Source of the DNA: Dioszegia crocea
Taxonomy: Eukaryota; Basidiomycota; Tremellomycetes; Tremellales; Bulleribasidiaceae
DNA: 64,000 bases
Direction of reading: 5' to 3'
NCBI GenBank assembly: GCA_001600615.1
Contig: BCKK01000001.1
Location: 2,795,826-2,859,825 of the forward strand
Below, piece by piece: positions 59,901 to 64,000 of the stretch. The notes below the pieces were generated by a model, which worked only from the letters and a program-made list of their open reading frames with translations, was not told the DNA's origin and did no database searches. Made by a program: the position numbers and the translations under genes. Numbering within the stretch: position 1 is the stretch's first letter; the number at the start of each line of letters is the position of its first letter.

Positions 59901-60562
59901 ACCAGACGCTCGCGCTCGTTACCCAAGCCCTAAACAAGCTTGAGGTCGGTCAAATCGGGGTTGCACGCTTCGGAGAGACCGTCGATATCCTCCACGCGTT
60001 CGGAGACGCCGGTTTCACCGATGCGGACGGAGCCAAAGTCCTCAACAGCTTCCACTTCGATCAACAGAGGACGGATGTTGCGGCTTTGGTTGAGCGGACT
60101 CTTACATTCCTTGCCGAAGCCCGACAGAAGCAAACGTCTACCTCGGGCGACTTGTGGCAATTGCAGATCATCGTAAGCGACGGTATCTGCAATGATCACC
60201 ATCGACTCCGAACCCTCCTCCGTCGAGCTCTCGAAGAGCGGGTCATGATTGTCTTTATCGTGATTGACCAGCTTCAGCAACAGCCTTCTGCTCCGGTCCC
60301 GGCGAATGGCGGAAGAAATCAACGGCCGAGCATTCTGTCAATGCAGACAGTGGAGTATAAGGATGTAGGGGGAGTAATGCAGTTGGAGATGACGAGATAT
60401 CTTGATACGTTCCCTGTAAGTCATTTCACCGCTTTGACGATATTTAGTGCTGAAGTTCAGTTCGAATATTATGTGGTATTGAGAGATGTCGAGGCGCTTC
60501 CCACAGTCTTGTCGGATGTGCTACGGCAGTGGATGTCTAGGGTTTCTCAATCGAATGAGTAG
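44933..60562 (+). CDS. MDN1: Midasin, giant AAA ATPase of 60S ribosome maturation
   Basis: Dynein-like ATPase (yeast Rea1) that strips assembly factors from pre-60S particles in nucleolus and nucleoplasm. Eighteen exons sum to 14,859 nt, 4952 aa (yeast is about 4900). Exons: 44933-45312, 45358-45797, 45850-47455, 47501-47704, 47748-50157, 50201-50263, 50322-52511, 52565-52828, 52872-53411, 53464-53554, 53602-53678, 53712-53776, 53820-53964, 54016-56852, 56888-57213, 57254-58901, 58945-60415, 60461-60562. Six AAA modules, P-loops near 46061 (STPSSGKT), 47121 (GETGTGKT), 48525 (GPTSSGKT), 49405 (GETGCGKT), 50650 (GSPGVGKT), 51570 (GDSGGGKR). A long helical linker, then a Glu/Asp-rich region (about 57,850-59,600) and the MIDAS domain with SLDDSRSMAES (DxSxS) and a second metal-site strand. 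The penultimate intron (60416-60460) is needed for FPFEYYVVLRDV. Confidence 0.95.
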
Positions 60563-60923
60563 TGGGCTAGTTCTGGGTGTTCCTTGTAGGGGTTTGATTG
60601 ATTAGATTGGATTTAGATGTTTAGATAGGATCTGAGTAGTTATCTATTGTGTTGTAGGCATATATTTATGGACAGTGTATGTGTTTGCCCAACTTGCCCA
60701 AGACAGACTCAGACTGATCTTGACAAATCACAGGCCGGAGAAATCTTTTCTATATTGAATGGTGTGCACCTAGTCACATCTGTGATCTAAATTGAGCGAG
60801 TGGTACAGGTCTGACCAAGGCTAAGTCTACAGATGCTGATAATGTCCAAGATGCATGATCCGACAAGGGACTAGTAGATGCTACAACCAACAGCTGGTCT
60901 TTCCTTTCTTCCTCTGATGTGCT
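60563..60923. other. Convergent 3' intergenic region MDN1 / XPT1-like
   Basis: 361 bp between two convergent stop codons. AT-richer than its surroundings at 60590-60680, fitting polyadenylation signals. No coding frame recognised. Confidence 0.5.
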
Positions 60924-63756
60924 TCAACTTTCCTGCTCCAGTACAACATCCGAATCCTTCGTCTCGCTTCCCGCCGTAGAAATAGTCTCCAATAGCGCCT
61001 TCATGACTCCTAGATCTCCGAACTCCTTCTCATCCGGATCATCGGGCGGACGAGACCAGGGCCAATCCGCCTTCTCCCAACCGACCTCGAACCCGCCGAA
61101 TCGGCCCTCCATCCAGCCTCCGAAAAGCCGGGAAGACTCCCCGCCGGTGATACTGTCTGGTTGATCATCATTGATGCAGCCCATGGCGTAGTCGTCTGTG
61201 GGTTTGAAGGACTCGAGGACGCGCTCGAGCTCGGCGGGATTACGGGCTAGTCCAAATTGGGTTGGAGATCCGGCTAGATGATAATCAGCGACGTGTACGT
61301 GGTCAACATGGTGGTTTATGGTTATGACTTACCGATGGAGTAGGTATACCTCGACAACAGCTTGACGCAAAAGTCGAGAAGACGAACAGGGCCGTCTCCT
61401 CCGCCTCGCTCTTCATCCCACCTGTCCTGTCCGGGTCGAATGACCGCGCCGAGGGAAAAGTTCCCCTCTTGCCATCGTCCTACCAATGGCAGCATCGGCT
61501 CATCCCTCTCCCATTGTGATCTCTCCCTCTTTTCCGGTTCAAACACCTCGTCGGCATGGGGTAGAATGGCGGAAAGACCTCGCTCGCCCGATGCATTGAC
61601 CAGAGCCATGAGGAGGCAGTCGCCGCATCCAGGTTGGTCGAAGGCAAAGCGGGTGAACATATCGGTAGCTGAGAGGGGAGTGGGCTTTGAGAAGAAGTCG
61701 ACAGGGAGACAGCGGGAGAGGGAAAAGACGCAAGAGTGAGGAGGAAGATTGTCGGAGGGTTCAAAGGGGAGATGACCATCTAGAGACGCTAGCCAGGTCA
61801 GCGTGTGATCAAGGAGGTTGAGATCAAGCGAAAACTTACTGAATTGATATTCACTGGCTTCAGGGAAGTCCCATCTGTTGCCATGCATCATCTCGTCCAT
61901 ATCATCCATCGTCGATCTGGGCCGCTGGGTGATGACGACTTGTTGCGGCAATTCCCCTTCTACGTCCGACAGGCGGAGCGCATTCCAGATCGAATCTTTC
62001 GCATCATCTCCCCAGACACCATCCGTACCGCCTAGTCTAGCCACTGCCCAACTCCATAATATCGCCTCTCGCCAGCGCTCGATCTGCAGGTGTGTCACAA
62101 GCCAAGCGAAGTGTACGTCGCCGACCCCTCGCGTGCTTTCCCGGAAACCTCGGCTAGCCGACACGCCTAGGTCGCTGGCGAACATGACCGAGGCCTCGTG
62201 TACCATAGATCTTGTCATGGATTTTGGTACATGAGAGAGGTATATTCGAGGTTTGGAGTAAAACCGTTTCGAGAGGATGAAGTTTGCATTTGTCAGTCCA
62301 CCCCATTCTCCTGGGTCGGATCTGAGGTCGGGGGAGAGGAAGGGAGAGACAAGAAGGACGTGATTGGGCGCAACGCGGAAGACTGTGCCGAGGAGGGGAT
62401 GGTGGAAGTCTGAGGGATTGAGGTCGCGCTGATGGTCAGTGGGCACTAGGTATAGGGCGTGTGAAACTTACAAGGAAGAACATGTCGTCATTGGAAAGAA
62501 TACTGTCAGGATCAGCTACTACTAGCCTACAGACCTTGCGGGGGTAAGACTTACAAGTTTTCAGACAAATCCTTCACCCACCCTACCTTAGCCTCAATCT
62601 GGAATGAATTGAAGCTGGGCAGTGACTCATCTCTCCACGCCTCCTCCTTCTGCCATTCCCTCACTAGCCGCTGGTCCAAGCGTCCTTGGTCCCACGGCAA
62701 GCGGAAGATTTCGGAATGGAAATGCCACTGTACGTCCGTCTGTTTGGCAGAGGTGTCAAGCCATGAGGGCACTTGACCGATTCTCCATTGTGTCCTCTCC
62801 TCAGCACTTCCATCCGCCAAGGCTGCATCCTCCTCTGCATCTTCATCATCGTCCCCATCCCCGATATCACTCTCGGTGCCCACTGAGTCCAGCTCAAAGT
62901 CTGCCGAAATGACATGGATCCTCCTTAACCCATCGCGCAGAAACAGAGCCGCGGACCGGATTGCCCCTCGTAACTCGCCGTTATCTCGCCAGTGATGCGC
63001 TCCTCCCTCCTGCCTGCCAAGCCCCTCTTTCTCCATACGGATCTCCTTGGCTTCCAGCAGTATCGGAGACGAGGCATTCACGAAGGTGTAGATGACATCA
63101 AGAGTGGGTTCGGGGATGGGCGGCAGTGGTTCGAATGGGAGATTACCGGATACGTACAAGGGTATGAGTAATGTAGAAGGGAAGCGGCGTCTGGGAGCGA
63201 GGAGGTTAAAGACAGGTAGGGTCGGGGGATTGGGGATGAGGACATGGCTCTCGTCGTTTGGTATGCGTGTGACCCCGGTACCGAGCCAGGCGGCGGCGTC
63301 GAGCGCAGGATCGGGATGATCAGGGATGTTGATGATCTCTTCCCCTAACCCGCCAAGGTACGTTGGCGTGAATCTCGAGCGCGCACTGACCCAGTCGGCA
63401 AGAAGGTAGTTGTCGATGAACGTATAGATCAGGCCACTGCTGATGATTATGGCAATAAGGAGGTAGGTTGACCGTCTGGTCTGGCGCCGCTTCGAAAGGA
63501 AATACGCCCAGTCATTACCGCCAGACTCGAGATCTGATCGATCGGAATCTCGACGTGATGATGATGCGAAGGAGGTTGAGCGAGATAGAGGGAGAGGGGT
63601 AAAGGATCGGATATGTTGAGAATGCGCAGCCATAGACCGAAGAAGATCCATAGTCGCGTCGGGAGTTGCGGAGGTGGTAGGGACTGAGTCGGAGAGTGAG
63701 ACTTTCTCTTCGTTGGGAGTTGGCGCAGAGGGAAGAGGGGGGATTGTAATAGACAT
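60924..63756 (-). CDS. XPT1: Stealth-family phosphosugar transferase, Xpt1-like
   Basis: Type II Golgi membrane protein expected to move a sugar-phosphate from a nucleotide sugar to a glycan; Cryptococcus Xpt1 adds xylose-phosphate. Start MSITIPPLPSAP at 63756; the frame runs further upstream without an ATG. One transmembrane helix (STYLLIAIIISSGLIYTFI) follows a Ser/Arg-rich cytosolic tail. Stealth regions: CR1 LDVIYTFVNASSP; CR2 RDNGELRGAIRSAALFLRDG, RRIHVISADF, VPSWL, HSEIFRLPW, LPSFNSFQIEA and FILSNDDMFFL (the DD binds metal; it is built across two introns); CR3 and CR4 less conserved (GCGDCLLMALV). The last exon ends in an acidic, Ser-rich tail. GNPTAB-like enzymes are the animal relatives. 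Acceptor and donor are inferred from the family. A further 244 bp upstream (63757-64000) shows no gene. Confidence 0.85.
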
Positions 63757-64000
63757 GTCGAATTGTATGGCTAGCCTCCAAGCAGGCTTGGGGCAGGGAG
63801 GGTATATCTGCCAAGCTAGCAACAGAGCTGTTTTCCGAGGATAAAGGACGGTGCTTTGGCCGCTTTAGTTGTGTGGGCCTTATCTTGGCTTCGGGCCCGG
63901 ATTAAGCAGCTGACAGGGGGAAAGAAAGGGGGTATGTGGTTTTAGGTCCAGCCTGTGATGAGTACAGTATTGATTGCATCGACCAGCGAATGCTGTGAGG

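Noticed and set aside
63125..63140. GGTTCGAAT-like tRNA B-box
   Set aside because: Lies in the XPT1 coding exon, and no A-box or cloverleaf surrounds it.

Overview
The window is gene-dense nuclear DNA from a basidiomycete fungus, most likely a Tremellomycete (Cryptococcus/Kwoniella/Saitozyma type). The evidence is the many short introns (mostly 33-70 nt) with GT...AG ends and CTGAC/CTNAC branch points close to the acceptor, short intergenic gaps, GC-rich codons, and a Stealth-family gene resembling the Cryptococcus xylosylphosphotransferase Xpt1. No bacterial, viral, transposon, tRNA or rRNA sequence was recognised. All gene models are hand-spliced. Where every exon was summed, the total is divisible by three (DCP1 498 aa, Nudix 303 aa, ERD1 547 aa, NDUFAF8-like 66 aa, ADA3 567 aa, feruloyl esterase 335 aa, TRIC-like 295 aa, midasin 4952 aa).

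Layout. 1-12.4 kb: SAP18 3' end (+), DCP1 (-), Nudix CoA-diphosphatase (+), Ser/Pro-rich orphan (-), ERD1 (+), NDUFAF8-like CX9C protein (-), ADA3/NGG1 (+), secreted feruloyl esterase (-). 13-23 kb: 6-phosphofructokinase with 15 exons, one of only 8 nt (-), JEN-type carboxylate transporter (-), NAD(P)-binding epimerase-like protein (-), Ser-rich intronless orphan (+). 22.8-33 kb: PSF3 (+), NUP57 (-), TPR protein (-), Pro/Tyr-rich orphan (+), mitochondrial dicarboxylate carrier (-), TRIC-like membrane protein (+). 33-43 kb: SEC2 Rab GEF (-), GYP2-type Rab GAP (-), YPK1 kinase (+). 43-64 kb: sorbitol/xylitol-type dehydrogenase (+), the 15.6-kb midasin gene MDN1 (+), Xpt1-like Stealth glycosyltransferase (-).

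Most genes are unrelated housekeeping functions: mRNA decapping, SAGA, GINS replication, nuclear pore, ribosome biogenesis, glycolysis and polarised secretion. They are arranged as convergent pairs (for example PSF3/NUP57, 48 bp apart) and divergent pairs with short shared promoters (NDUFAF8-like/ADA3, carrier/TRIC-like, GYP2/YPK1). The one functional neighbourhood is SEC2 (Rab activation), GYP2 (Rab inactivation) and YPK1 (TORC2-dependent growth control) in 10 kb. The most interesting observations are the PFK microexon across the catalytic motif and a PFK insertion, a DCP1 with metazoan-like long architecture, a possible fungal TRIC channel, phased ACCGGC repeats upstream of the polyol dehydrogenase, and three lineage-restricted-looking low-complexity genes. 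I found no clear new multi-gene system.
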